A DNA stretch of 64,000 bases, from the NCBI GenBank assembly GCA_963712995.1, contig CAVQKH010000026.1, positions 248,001 to 312,000 on the forward strand, given 5' to 3'. This document shows, piece after piece, positions 27,164 through 34,692 of the stretch. Made by a program: the position numbers and the translations under genes. The stretch comes from GCA-003244245 sp963712995. Lineage in GTDB: Bacteria; Actinomycetota; Actinomycetes; Mycobacteriales; Pseudonocardiaceae. The notes under the pieces were generated by a model. That model ran no database searches. It saw only the letters and a program-made list of their open reading frames with translations, and was not told the DNA's origin. Numbering within the stretch: position 1 is the first letter of the stretch; each line of letters opens with the position of its first letter.

Positions 27164-28347
27164 TCCGCTCGCGGCTGGGCCTGGCCGAAGCCGATTCCGA
27201 TGCCCAGTTACTGCATCAGGTGATCGAGGTTCTGTCGGCGGGGCTCGACCTCGACGGGATCGCCCAGCGGGTGGCCGACCTGATCACCGAGACCACCTCC
27301 ACCGACGTCTGTTTCGTGCACCTGCTGGATCCCTCCGGCGACCGGCTGCACCTGCGCGGCGCCACACCCCCGTTCGATCGGTTCACCCGGCGAATCGAGC
27401 TGCCGATCAACGAGGGAGTGTCCGGGTGGGTCGCCGCGCACTGCGAGCCGGTGGTGATCACCGATAACAAGCGGGCGGATCCGCGCTACCTCTACATCCC
27501 CGAACTGCGCGGTGAGGAGTTCGTCTCGATGGCCTCGGTGCCGATGCTGACCAGGCCCGGCGATCTGGTCGGGGTACTCAACGTGCACACCCGGGACCGC
27601 CGCGAGTTCACCACCGCCGACGTCGAGCTGCTGGGCTCGGTGGCCGGTCTGATGGCCGGGGCCATCGAGAACGCCAGCCTGCACAGCAGGCTCGCCGAAC
27701 GCGAGGAGGCGATGGAGCGCTTCGCCGAGCAGATCGTGCTGCTCCAGGAAACCGAGCGGCGCCGGCTCGCCGGTGAGATCCACGACGGCATCAGCCAGCG
27801 CATCGTCAGCCTGTCGTTTCACCTCTCGGCCGCGGCGGACGCGGTCGGCACCGACCCGGCCAGCGCCGCCGAGCAGATCGCCCGCGCCCAGGAACTCGCC
27901 GCGGGGGCGCTGGACGAGACCCGTGACGCGATCGCTGGGCTGCGCCCGCCCGTGCTCGACGACCTCGGGCTGGCCGCGAGTCTGGAAAGTCTCGCGCGCT
28001 CGACCCCGCTGGCCAACGTCGCGGTGGACACCGTGAGCATCGAACTGCCCGAGCACGTCGAGACCGCTGTCTACCGGATCGCTCAGGAGGCGCTGCAGAA
28101 CATCATGAAGCACGCCGGCGCCACACACGTCCACCTGCGACTCTCGGTGGCTGCCGGCGCGGTCGTGCTGGAGGTCTCCGACGACGGCGTCGGCTTCGAC
28201 CCCACCGCCGTACCCGAGCGAGCCGGACCGGCCGGATACGGCCTGCCCGGCATGCAGCAGCGCGCCGAACTACTCGGCGGGCAGCTCACCGCGGACAGCG
28301 CCCCCGGCCGCGGCACCACCGTGCGGCTGCGCGTCCCCTTCACCTAA
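27160..28347 (+). CDS. GAF-domain sensor histidine kinase, NarL-type partner
   Basis: 395 aa from GTG 27160 (GTGA overlap with the regulator stop). The N-terminal GAF domain (about 25-175, with SGWVAAHCEPVVITDNKRAD, and VGVLNVHTRD) has no membrane helix, so the sensor is cytoplasmic. A short coiled coil leads to the HisKA_3 box LAGEIHDGISQRIVSLSFHL with His near 208, then DAIAGLRPPVLDDLGL. The HATPase domain follows (YRIAQEALQNIMKHA, VSDDGVGFD, GYGLPGMQQRAELLGG). Signal unknown. Confidence 0.93.
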   Translation: MIRSRLGLAEADSDAQLLHQVIEVLSAGLDLDGIAQRVADLITETTSTDVCFVHLLDPSGDRLHLRGATPPFDRFTRRIELPINEGVSGWVAAHCEPVVITDNKRADPRYLYIPELRGEEFVSMASVPMLTRPGDLVGVLNVHTRDRREFTTADVELLGSVAGLMAGAIENASLHSRLAEREEAMERFAEQIVLLQETERRRLAGEIHDGISQRIVSLSFHLSAAADAVGTDPASAAEQIARAQELAAGALDETRDAIAGLRPPVLDDLGLAASLESLARSTPLANVAVDTVSIELPEHVETAVYRIAQEALQNIMKHAGATHVHLRLSVAAGAVVLEVSDDGVGFDPTAVPERAGPAGYGLPGMQQRAELLGGQLTADSAPGRGTTVRLRVPFT

Positions 28348-28476
28348 GAACACTGATCCACCTGGTGGCATTTACCTGGTGACACCCGAGCCTGTTCGGT
28401 GATCGTCACCTCAACAGCCCTCCCACCACCAGCGGTATTCAGCCACGCTCTGGGCGTGCCTGGCTCATAACGGGCA

Positions 28477-28520
28477 CCGCTCGGTTCGCCCGGCGGGTAA
28501 CGGCCGGGCGAACCGAGCGG
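28477..28520. terminator. Perfect 18-bp hairpin between convergent genes
   Basis: Arms at 28477-28494 and 28503-28520 are exact reverse complements (CCGCTCGGTTCGCCCGGC and its complement) around an 8-base loop. The hairpin sits between the kinase gene on plus and the S74 gene on minus, where a bidirectional terminator is expected. No U-tract follows, which is normal in actinobacteria. Confidence 0.75.
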
Positions 28521-28523
28521 CGA

Positions 28524-29032
28524 TCAGTGGCGTGGTGAGCGTTCGGTCAACTGCTGGTGCAGCCGATCGACCTCGGTACGCAGCTCACCCAGTTGACGGT
28601 GCAGAGCCTGGATAGCGACCACCAGCACTCCGTGGGCATCGACCATCGGAATAGTGGTATCGCCTTTCCCCAGACCGAAGGTCGCATGCCAATCCTGAGC
28701 CATCGGGCCCAGATGGCGCACACCGGCGGATTCCCACTGGTAACGCCACGTCGCCACCGGCAACGCATTGAGCTTGGCCAGAACCTCAAAACCGTTGACC
28801 GGCCCGACTCCGGTGCAATCGGTCAGACTCGGCGGTCCATGCGCATCCCGCCGGGCCCGTCGGCCCCGGATGTGGCTGGTCACTGGCTCCAACTCACCAC
28901 CACGATGTCGGACTTGAGTCGGCGGTCGCTGAGCAGACCTAGACTGCCGAACACGCCGGTGACAAAGCTGGTGACACCACCCAAACCGCCGACACTGTTG
29001 AGGAGGCCGGTAAGAAAACTAGTGATTGCCAT
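28524..29032 (-). pseudogene. Stand-alone peptidase S74 / intramolecular chaperone domain protein, frameshifted
   Basis: The 5' part starts at ATG 29032 (AAAGGA ten bases upstream): a Gly/Val-rich amphipathic helix region (TSFLTGLLNSVGGLGGV) followed by the S74 entry motif LLSDRRLKSDI. That frame stops near 28881. The rest of the chaperone domain is in another frame: LNALPVATWRYQWES, VRHLGPMAQDWHATFGLG, IPMVDAHGVLVVAIQALHRQ and a C-terminal coiled coil. An indel between about 28890 and 28930 is therefore implied. S74 domains normally trimerise and self-cleave at the C-terminus of phage tailspikes; here there is no fibre at all. A phage relic or an exapted trimerisation protein are both possible. 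Confidence 0.7.
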
Positions 29033-29181
29033 TCGGAATCAGTCCTTTCATTCAACATACCTGGAGCAACTGGTCTCCGCCTTGTAGCTAACTACAATAA
29101 ATAACTATCCGACCGAGAGCTCTCACTGTCAAGACCCTCTCGAAATTTTCATGGAAAACCAATTCGTAGCACGGGGGCACT

Positions 29182-29386
29182 GCTCGCACTCAGAGAGTGA
29201 ACGGGCCGAATCGCATATCCGACCATTAACTCATATCTCCAGCCAGGCCAGCCTGGCCATTCTCTGGAAAAATTCGACAGGTAACACGAGGCGATCGATC
29301 GCTCTCGGAGAGCGAGCCGATCGAATCTCATATTTCAGCCATCAACACACATCTTTCCCAGCTGGACTATTCCGACAGATAACGGA
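29182..29386. repeat. Two imperfect ~100-bp direct repeats in a low-GC intergenic region
   Basis: Unit 1 (about 29182-29290) and unit 2 (about 29297-29386) share a series of blocks in the same order: CTC..GAGAG.GA.C, GA.CGAATC.CATAT, C.CA.C and a closing TTCGACAG.TAAC / TTCCGACAGATAAC. The surrounding 29033-29639 stretch is much less GC-rich than the rest of the window and has no supported gene. The duplication suggests tandem copies of a regulatory or attachment segment. Confidence 0.5.
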
Positions 29387-29639
29387 GTGGCAATGTCCAG
29401 TTTTCTGAACATTCCCAGCGACTAACCCTGCGGCTGCGCTTCTCACATTGTCAGTGTGGGGGGTACTCATCAGCGGCGCCGTCCATGCGCTGATCCCGAC
29501 ACCGGCGCCGGGCCAGGTCTGACCCCGCCGAAACTGAGCTGTGACCGTGCAGTCCTGCCCGGCCAGGCCTCAGTTCCGGTGATCACTGATGCGAACCGGA
29601 CCCGAGGCCGAGGTGTCGGGCTGAGACGCGCAGAAGTGC

Positions 29640-30206
29640 GGCGGTAGATCGCGAGATTGCTCGCCGAACGCAGGGTGTGGGGGTGATCGGGACCCCAACA
29701 CCCGCCGACGCCGCTCCAAGATGTCCTCATCCAACTCCCGGGCCTGTTGGTAGCGGGCAAGGCCGCGCCAGGCCTCAGCAAGCTGGTTGGCGATCCGAAG
29801 GATGTGGTGATCGTCGGGGCCCAGCGGCAGGGTCCTCCAGGGTCAACCGGTCCAGCGAGACCCGCACCGCAGCGGCCAACGGCGCGAGATACGAGTCGGG
29901 CGCGTCACCACCATCGCGGCCCTGCACCGCACGCAACAACTCCGCACAAGCCTCGCCCGCCGATAACCCAAATAAAGCCGGCGCCAGAATTGGACCCAGA
30001 ATCTCCGGAACTACTACATCCTCGATACGCACCGGCACGAACCGGGCCGGGTCCTCTTTCGCGAGCATCAAAGCGGCGGCCCACTCCTGAATGGTCCACC
30101 TCGCCGGCTCGAAATACGCCTCAGAAAACAACGCCACCATGGTCTTACACGACCGTAGAGCCTCACTCATACAAGCAACGAAACGGTACCAGCCCGACTG
30201 ATCCAC
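29640..30206 (-). pseudogene. Remnant of a TIR-(NTPase)-TPR protein
   Basis: The upstream part (from about 30206) is the C-terminal half of a TIR domain (SEALRSCKTMVALFSEAYFE, WTIQEWAAALMLAKEDPARF, VPVRIEDV). The N-terminal half of the domain is missing. It is followed almost at once by TPR-like sequence in two other frames (LRIANQLAEAWRGLARYQQA, DILERRRRVLG, then DHPHTLRSASNLAIYRR), with shifts near 29825 and 29690. The central NB-ARC ATPase usual for this architecture is absent. TIR-NB-ARC-TPR proteins are signalling or immunity-type proteins; this copy cannot work. Confidence 0.6.
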
Positions 30207-30271
30207 ACCGTAGCGTTGCCAGGGCTACCGACACATCGGCAGCGGCGGGCTGAGCGCTCCGCCGCCCAGCG

Positions 30272-30460
30272 TCATTCGTCGCGCTGGCGTCGGGCGCGCA
30301 ACTGCTCGCGGACCCGCTCCGCGTCCCAGCGCAGATGATTGCCCGGAGTGATCAACTCAGGGGTGATCAGCCCCGCCCGGTGCCACTTGAGCACCGCACT
30401 ACGGCTGACCCCCAGCTCGGCGGCGAGCTGTCCCGTCGTCACCAGCGTCACGACCGGCAC
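30272..30460 (-). CDS. BldC-like small MerR-type DNA-binding protein
   Basis: 62 aa from GTG 30460. It is a single winged helix-turn-helix: LVTTGQLAAELGVSRSAVLK, WHRAGLITPE and GNHLRWDAERVREQLRAR. Size and architecture match BldC, which has the MerR DNA-binding domain without an effector domain and binds tandem direct repeats. A direct repeat is present just upstream. It is divergent from the XRE locus. Confidence 0.85.
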   Translation of the reverse strand: MPVVTLVTTGQLAAELGVSRSAVLKWHRAGLITPELITPGNHLRWDAERVREQLRARRQRDE

Positions 30461-30492
30461 CGTAAGCGTCTTCTCTGCGCGTTGACCTACTC

Positions 30493-30518
30493 TGTACGCG
30501 ATGTCAGCGTTGTACGCG
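30493..30518. promoter_or_regulatory. Candidate operator: direct repeat TGTACGCG x2
   Basis: TGTACGCG occurs at 30493-30500 and 30511-30518, an 18-base spacing, 33 bases upstream of the BldC-like gene start and within its promoter region. BldC-type proteins bind direct rather than inverted repeats, so this is a plausible autoregulatory site. Confidence 0.4.
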
Positions 30519-30617
30519 TTATATGGCAATATCCACGTTAGTTGAGCGCTCCTCATCCGGTGGTGGACATCGGCAGCAGGAACGTGCTCCCCAGCCCTGC
30601 CAGCGGGAGAGGACCCG

Positions 30618-31112
30618 ATGCCCACCACCCCACCAGCCCCGGACCAGCCAGGGCCGCGCACCGCAAACCCCCGTGCCGCTGAGCTGGCCACACCGCAGGG
30701 CGCGCACCCTGGCCAGCCCGCCGGAGGCGTCCTCGTGAGCGGCGAGATCAGCAGGGAGGACTGGCGAGTGCCCGTGCAGGGCCTGGCCCGCGCCGACCCC
30801 GACGGCATCCTGCGACTGGTCGCCTGCCGCGACGGCAGCGTCACCCTGCACCTGAGCTGCGCGAGCACGCAGGGCGGTGTGCGGCTGGACGTCTCCCGGG
30901 CCGCCCAGCTCTCCATCGGAGTCTGGGAGGCCGCCGGAGTCAGCCAGCAGCTCACCATGCGCCTCAGCGACAGCCAACCCGCACCACCACAGCCCGCCGG
31001 ATCGGGAGAGCCACCGGTAGCCTGGCGCTCGTATCCCCAGCAAGGTGTACCGCCCCGGGTCAGCTCCCCGGTGCGCCGGCGGGGACCGGCCTCGGTGAAC
31101 GAAGGTGCAGCG
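30618..31112 (+). other. Open in-frame region upstream of the XRE gene, possibly a separate small gene
   Basis: Frame +3 is open from ATG 30618 straight into the XRE gene with no stop. Residues 1-40 are Pro/Ala-rich. The middle part (from about GTG 30735: SGEISREDWRVPVQGLARAD, RLVACRDGSVTLHLSC, QLSIGVWEAAGVSQQL) looks like a small soluble beta-rich protein common beside XRE genes in this group. It could be an N-terminal extension, or a separate gene whose stop was lost through an indel. No function is known. Confidence 0.4.
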
Positions 31113-32309
31113 ATGGACGCGGAGCATGCCCGCACCATCGGCTGGCGGCTGCGGCGGATCCGCGAAGCCCGGGGCAAGTCGCTGCGGGTGATCGGTGGAC
31201 TGGCCGGCATGGCCACCTCGACCGTGCACCGTATCGAGCACGGGCAGCGCACCGTCACCCTCTCCGAAATCATCCGGCTGGCCAATGCGCTGGAGATCGC
31301 CCCGAGTGAGCTGACCAAGCTACCGGTACCCGCACCAGCCAACGGCCACACCGACTCCACCACCGAAGCGGTGCGCCTAGCCCTGGACGCCGTCGACGCC
31401 GACCACCCCGACGGCCTGGTGCTGCCCGTCGCGGCGCTGCGGGACCAGGTAGCCCAGATCCACGCCCAACACCGAGCCTGCCAGCTCGCCGAGGTGGCCA
31501 CCGGCCTGCCCGGACTGATCCGCAACCTGCACACCACCCTGACCACCGGCACCGACCACGGCGAACTGCTCGAGCTCGCCGTCTACCTTCATGTGCACGT
31601 CACCCGTATGTGGCTGGTCCACGCAGGCGCGCCCACCGACCTGAAGCGCCGGACCGTCTTCCTCGCCCGCCGCCTGGCCCAGGAGCGCAACGAGATCACT
31701 GCCCTCGCCGTGGCCGAGTTCGCGGTGGCTGACGCACTGCTGGCCGGAGGGGCACTGGAGCTGGGACGGGCCAAACTCGACTCGATCACTCTGCCACCTA
31801 CCACCGCCACCACCGCAGGGCTGGTGGGCTTTGTCACCGTGCACCACGCGACGGCCGCTGCGCTGGAGCGCCGGTACGGCGATATGGCCGCACCGATGAA
31901 CACCGCCGCCGACGTGGCCGAGCGGTTCGGCGCCACCCATGACACCGACTCCCTGGGGTTCTGGTTCGGGCCGGTGAATGTGGGACTTTCTCGCATGTGG
32001 CAAGCGCTGGAAGCCCGCGAGCCCGACCAAGTGGCCCGGATCGCGCAGGAGTTCGGACCCGAGCGTATTCCCTTCCCGCTGAACCAGTCCCTCTACTGGG
32101 TGCATTCCGGCCGCGCGCTAGCCCAGCTGCGGGGACGTCATGATGACGCGGTGCGGGCCCTGCGCACGGCAGAGCGCCTCTCCCCCACCATGGTCCTGCG
32201 GGATCCGAATGTCCGCGACGCCATCGCCACGTTGCTCCCCGGCACCCATCGCAACGCCATCGACATGGAGCTTCGGGGCATGGCCCACCGGGCCGGCCTG
32301 CCCGTGTAG
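31113..32309 (+). CDS. XRE-family regulator with TPR-like C-terminal domain
   Basis: 398 aa from ATG 31113, preceded by GAAGG. The N-terminal XRE helix-turn-helix (IGWRLRRIREARGKSLRVIG, MATSTVHRIEHGQRTVTLSE) covers residues 5-60. The remaining ~320 residues are helical repeats (VFLARRLAQERNEITALAVA, HHATAAALERRYGDMA), the standard layout of the large actinobacterial XRE/TPR regulator group often paired with a small DUF397-type partner. The downstream small gene may be functionally linked. Confidence 0.85.
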   Translation: MDAEHARTIGWRLRRIREARGKSLRVIGGLAGMATSTVHRIEHGQRTVTLSEIIRLANALEIAPSELTKLPVPAPANGHTDSTTEAVRLALDAVDADHPDGLVLPVAALRDQVAQIHAQHRACQLAEVATGLPGLIRNLHTTLTTGTDHGELLELAVYLHVHVTRMWLVHAGAPTDLKRRTVFLARRLAQERNEITALAVAEFAVADALLAGGALELGRAKLDSITLPPTTATTAGLVGFVTVHHATAAALERRYGDMAAPMNTAADVAERFGATHDTDSLGFWFGPVNVGLSRMWQALEAREPDQVARIAQEFGPERIPFPLNQSLYWVHSGRALAQLRGRHDDAVRALRTAERLSPTMVLRDPNVRDAIATLLPGTHRNAIDMELRGMAHRAGLPV

Positions 32310-32413
32310 CCCATTCGGGGCGCGTTCCAGCGCCGCAACGGCCCGCTGTGCTCAGAGCACCACGATCCGCTGGTGTGGGAGCTGGTCAGCCTGGTCGCCG
32401 GCGGGAGGGATCG

Positions 32414-32734
32414 ATGAAGCTGAGCGGTCCGGACTTCTTCGAGTGGATGGGGTTACGCCGGGTACACCGGGGTGGCCTGGCGCACCGGGAAGGCGCCTAC
32501 TACGACCGCGGCAACCCGGTTCCCGGCTGGCTCATCCCCGACATCCTCGACGGCCTGTTGCAGGACGGATTGCTGGAGCTGAGCGAACCGGAATCCGGAA
32601 TGCGGCAGGTGACGCTCACCGAGGCTGGGCTGGCCCACTACCGGACGCTGTGCAAGCGGCAGCGTCGCAAGAACCTGGTGGCGCCGCGCAGGCAGCCCGC
32701 CACCCGATCAACCCTCCCGCTGTCCTCCCCTTGA
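32414..32734 (+). CDS. Small hypothetical protein downstream of the XRE regulator
   Basis: 106 aa from ATG 32414 with GGAGG five bases upstream. The body (LSGPDFFEWMGLRRVHRGGL, WLIPDILDGLLQDGLLELSE, VTLTEAGLAHYRTLCKRQRR) looks like a winged-helix fold, and the tail is basic. Between the XRE stop and this gene, 32310-32413 is also open in the XRE frame (RRNGPLCSEHHDPLVWELVS) but has no start codon, so it may be a remnant. Function unknown; co-transcription with the XRE gene is likely. Confidence 0.6.
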   Translation: MKLSGPDFFEWMGLRRVHRGGLAHREGAYYDRGNPVPGWLIPDILDGLLQDGLLELSEPESGMRQVTLTEAGLAHYRTLCKRQRRKNLVAPRRQPATRSTLPLSSP

Positions 32735-32756
32735 CACCCCCGCTGCCCGCCTCCGT

Positions 32757-33187
32757 TCACGGAATGAGACCGACGCGGGAGGCGAACGTCGCCGGTGTCT
32801 CAGCTAGATCCGCTGCGAGCAACTGGCGGTCCATGCTGACCAGCGGTACGTCGAGTGCCCGGGCGGCTGCGGCGAACAAAGCGACGTAGAAGGTCAACCG
32901 GTGCTGGTGGGCGAGTGTCGCAGCCTCGCGCCGCCACTGCGGCGCGGGTGCCAGAGGGGGCCACAGATCACCAGCAGGTCGTCGATCTGGTCCGCCGTGT
33001 CCTCAGCTGACCAGTGCAGCCCGCGGAGCAGCACGTTTGCGAACTCGTAGACACCGAGATCCAGGACATGGGCGGTCAGGATCTCGTCGTGATGAGCAGC
33101 GAGAATGGCCCGGGATTCGCCTACCTCGGCCTCGTTGTCGGCATGGAACCACTTCACGATGACTGACGTGTCAACGACGACGGTCAC
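32757..33187 (-). pseudogene. VapC-type PIN-domain toxin, frameshifted
   Basis: Start ATG 33187. The N-terminal PIN motif MTVVVDTSVIVKWFHADNEA carries the first catalytic Asp, and AHVLDLGVYEFANVLLRGLH the conserved Glu. Near 32935 the frame changes; the other frame gives WRREAATLAHQHRLTFYVAL, ARALDVPLVSMDRQLLAADL and ends at 32757, supplying the C-terminal acidic residues. Restored length is about 143 aa, typical for VapC ribonucleases. Its ATG overlaps the vapB stop by four bases. Confidence 0.8.
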
Positions 33188-33420
33188 GAGCGGGCATCAC
33201 GGTCGGCGCGCACCAGATCCGCCGCCTCGAACCCCCCTGCGGTGCGAAACCGCTCCCGAGACCGGGCGATCGCCGCCTGCACCGCATCAGGATCCCGCCG
33301 CTCGAGCTCCCGCCGCGCGGCAAGCGTCAGCAACGCGCTCCGGCTCGTCGAACGCCGCCGCGCCTCGGCATCCACCCGCTCCAGCACGTCGTCGGGCAGC
33401 GACACCATCACCTTAGCCAT
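33184..33420 (-). CDS. VapB-like ribbon-helix-helix antitoxin
   Basis: 78 aa from ATG 33420. The N-terminal RHH motif is clear (AKVMVSLPDDVLERVDAEAR, STSRSALLTLAARRELE), followed by an acidic-basic tail that would wrap the toxin. It is intact while its PIN partner is frameshifted. The start lies inside an inverted repeat that could be its operator. Confidence 0.85.
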   Translation of the reverse strand: MAKVMVSLPDDVLERVDAEARRRSTSRSALLTLAARRELERRDPDAVQAAIARSRERFRTAGGFEAADLVRADRDARS

Positions 33421-33433
33421 ACCCAAAGTATGG
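33417..33433. promoter_or_regulatory. Inverted repeat CCATAC-N5-GTATGG at the vapB start
   Basis: Perfect 6-bp arms (33417-33422 and 33428-33433) overlap the vapB ATG. RHH antitoxins normally bind such palindromes in their own promoter, so this is a likely autoregulatory operator. Confidence 0.5.
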
Positions 33434-33449
33434 CCATGTAGTACTGCTT

Positions 33450-33914
33450 CTAAGGTCGCCAAGCCGCCCTGGCTGCCCGTATCAGCAACGTGGCGTATCC
33501 GAGCAGCGCGACATCCTGGAGCAGCACCCACCAGCGCAGCGGCTGGGCCAGGTACACGCCGAAGCAGCCACAGTTATCGAGCACCAGGCCCCGCGCGAAT
33601 GCCTGGGTTGCCAGAAAGCTCCAGATCACGGAGGTCACGGCGAATACCACCGCGGGGACGAGCGGCCAGCGGCCCGGTGCGCCCAGCAGCCAGATCCCAC
33701 TGACCAGCTCACCGGTCAGCAGCGCCACCGCGAGCACCCAGGCCGTCCCCGCTCCACCGAGTTGAAAGGTCCCCAGCACCCCCACGAACCCAGGCAGGTC
33801 GGCGAGCTGGAAGGCGGCCATCATGGTGAACAACGCGCCCAGCATGCGGTGCAGGATCGCCTTCCGGCCGCGGATCACCGACCGCTCGACCGGTTCCGTA
33901 CTCGTTAAGGTCAC
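33450..33914 (-). CDS. MauE/DoxX-like membrane protein
   Basis: 154 aa with four hydrophobic helices (about residues 25-50, 58-78, 85-105, 125-148). The loop after helix 3 holds LDNCGCFGVYLAQPLRWW, the paired-cysteine motif typical of MauE-like proteins, which pass reducing equivalents or help form disulfides in exported proteins. It is monocistronic, with a three-hairpin repeat array upstream. Confidence 0.8.
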   Translation of the reverse strand: MTLTSTEPVERSVIRGRKAILHRMLGALFTMMAAFQLADLPGFVGVLGTFQLGGAGTAWVLAVALLTGELVSGIWLLGAPGRWPLVPAVVFAVTSVIWSFLATQAFARGLVLDNCGCFGVYLAQPLRWWVLLQDVALLGYATLLIRAARAAWRP

Positions 33915-33986
33915 GCCACCAATGCTGGCCGAAACTCACGGTCATAGGTGTGACGGTCCCGTGACACTCGCCCGTCCGAGCGCACG

Positions 33987-34099
33987 ATAACTGCGTTCTG
34001 TCCCCAGAACGCAGTTATGAGCGGCACGATTACCGCGTTCTGTCCCCAGAACGCAGTTGGGGGCTGCACGATTACCGCGTTCTGGGGACAGAACGCGGT
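33987..34099. repeat. Array of three palindromes sharing GTTCTGTCCCCAGAAC, 42-bp period
   Basis: Hairpin 1 at 33987-34018 (perfect 14-bp arms, loop TCCC), hairpin 2 at 34032-34057 (one mismatch) and hairpin 3 at 34074-34099 (perfect 11-bp arms, loop GGGA, so inverted). The centres are exactly 42 bases apart. The array overlaps the 3' end of the cyclodeaminase-fold gene and precedes the MauE-like gene. A related palindrome lies at 50898-50958, so this is a dispersed repeat family. Confidence 0.85.
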
Positions 34100-34692
34100 T
34101 GGGGGCTGAGTGCGCTCACGGTTTGGGCGGCGGTTGCGGCGGCGGTCGCTGCCCGATCCGCGAGGTCGGCGCCGAGGTTGCCGAGTTCGGTGTTGAGCCG
34201 GACCAGTTCGGCGGCTGCCCGGGCAGCGGCGGCGGCCAGGGTGGCGGCGGTGAAGGCGTCACCCCGCAGGTTGGGGTTGCCCCGTTGGGCGAGCGCGGCC
34301 GCCTCCACCGCAATCCCGCAGGCCGCCTCCGCGATCTCGGTCGGGATCCGGGCGGCACGCTCCAGGGCGCGGCGGATCTGGCGGCGGCGGACGTCGGGAT
34401 CAGGCTCGCGGGGCAGCGCGAACGCGGCGAGCACGGACTGGTAGGCCTCGGCGTCCTGCTCGGCCAGCGCAGCGACCTGGCCCCGGACCCGGTCGGCATA
34501 CGCCGCCCGGCCCGGCGCGTCAATCAGCTGCTCGGCGGAGAACCGGGCAGCCATCCCGAGAAGCCCGGCGGCCATCGCGGCGGTGATCGCAGCGGCTCCG
34601 CCGCCTCCGGGCGTGGGCTGCCTGGCGGCGAGACGATCCAGCAGCTCAGCCACCGAGCAGTCCAGTAGGGGCACGCTGCGAGCGGAGATCAT
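34072..34692 (-). CDS. FtcD/FchA-type cyclodeaminase/cyclohydrolase fold protein
   Basis: 206 aa from ATG 34692 (overlaps the fhs stop, ATGA). The N-terminus shows the family glycine loop RQPTPGGGGAAAITAAMAAG. The rest is all-helical and Ala-rich, as in formiminotransferase cyclodeaminase and the methenyl-THF cyclohydrolase FchA. Next to fhs the sensible role is handling formyl- or methenyl-THF, feeding one-carbon units to the methyl cycle. The last ~9 residues are encoded by the third palindrome of the repeat array, so the natural C-terminus may have been replaced. Confidence 0.85.
   Translation of the reverse strand: MISARSVPLLDCSVAELLDRLAARQPTPGGGGAAAITAAMAAGLLGMAARFSAEQLIDAPGRAAYADRVRGQVAALAEQDAEAYQSVLAAFALPREPDPDVRRRQIRRALERAARIPTEIAEAACGIAVEAAALAQRGNPNLRGDAFTAATLAAAAARAAAELVRLNTELGNLGADLADRAATAAATAAQTVSALSPQPRSVPRTR

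Noticed and set aside
33987..34099. CRISPR array
   Set aside because: The 42-base period comes from three degenerate hairpins with near-identical spacers and no cas genes; real arrays have unique spacers.
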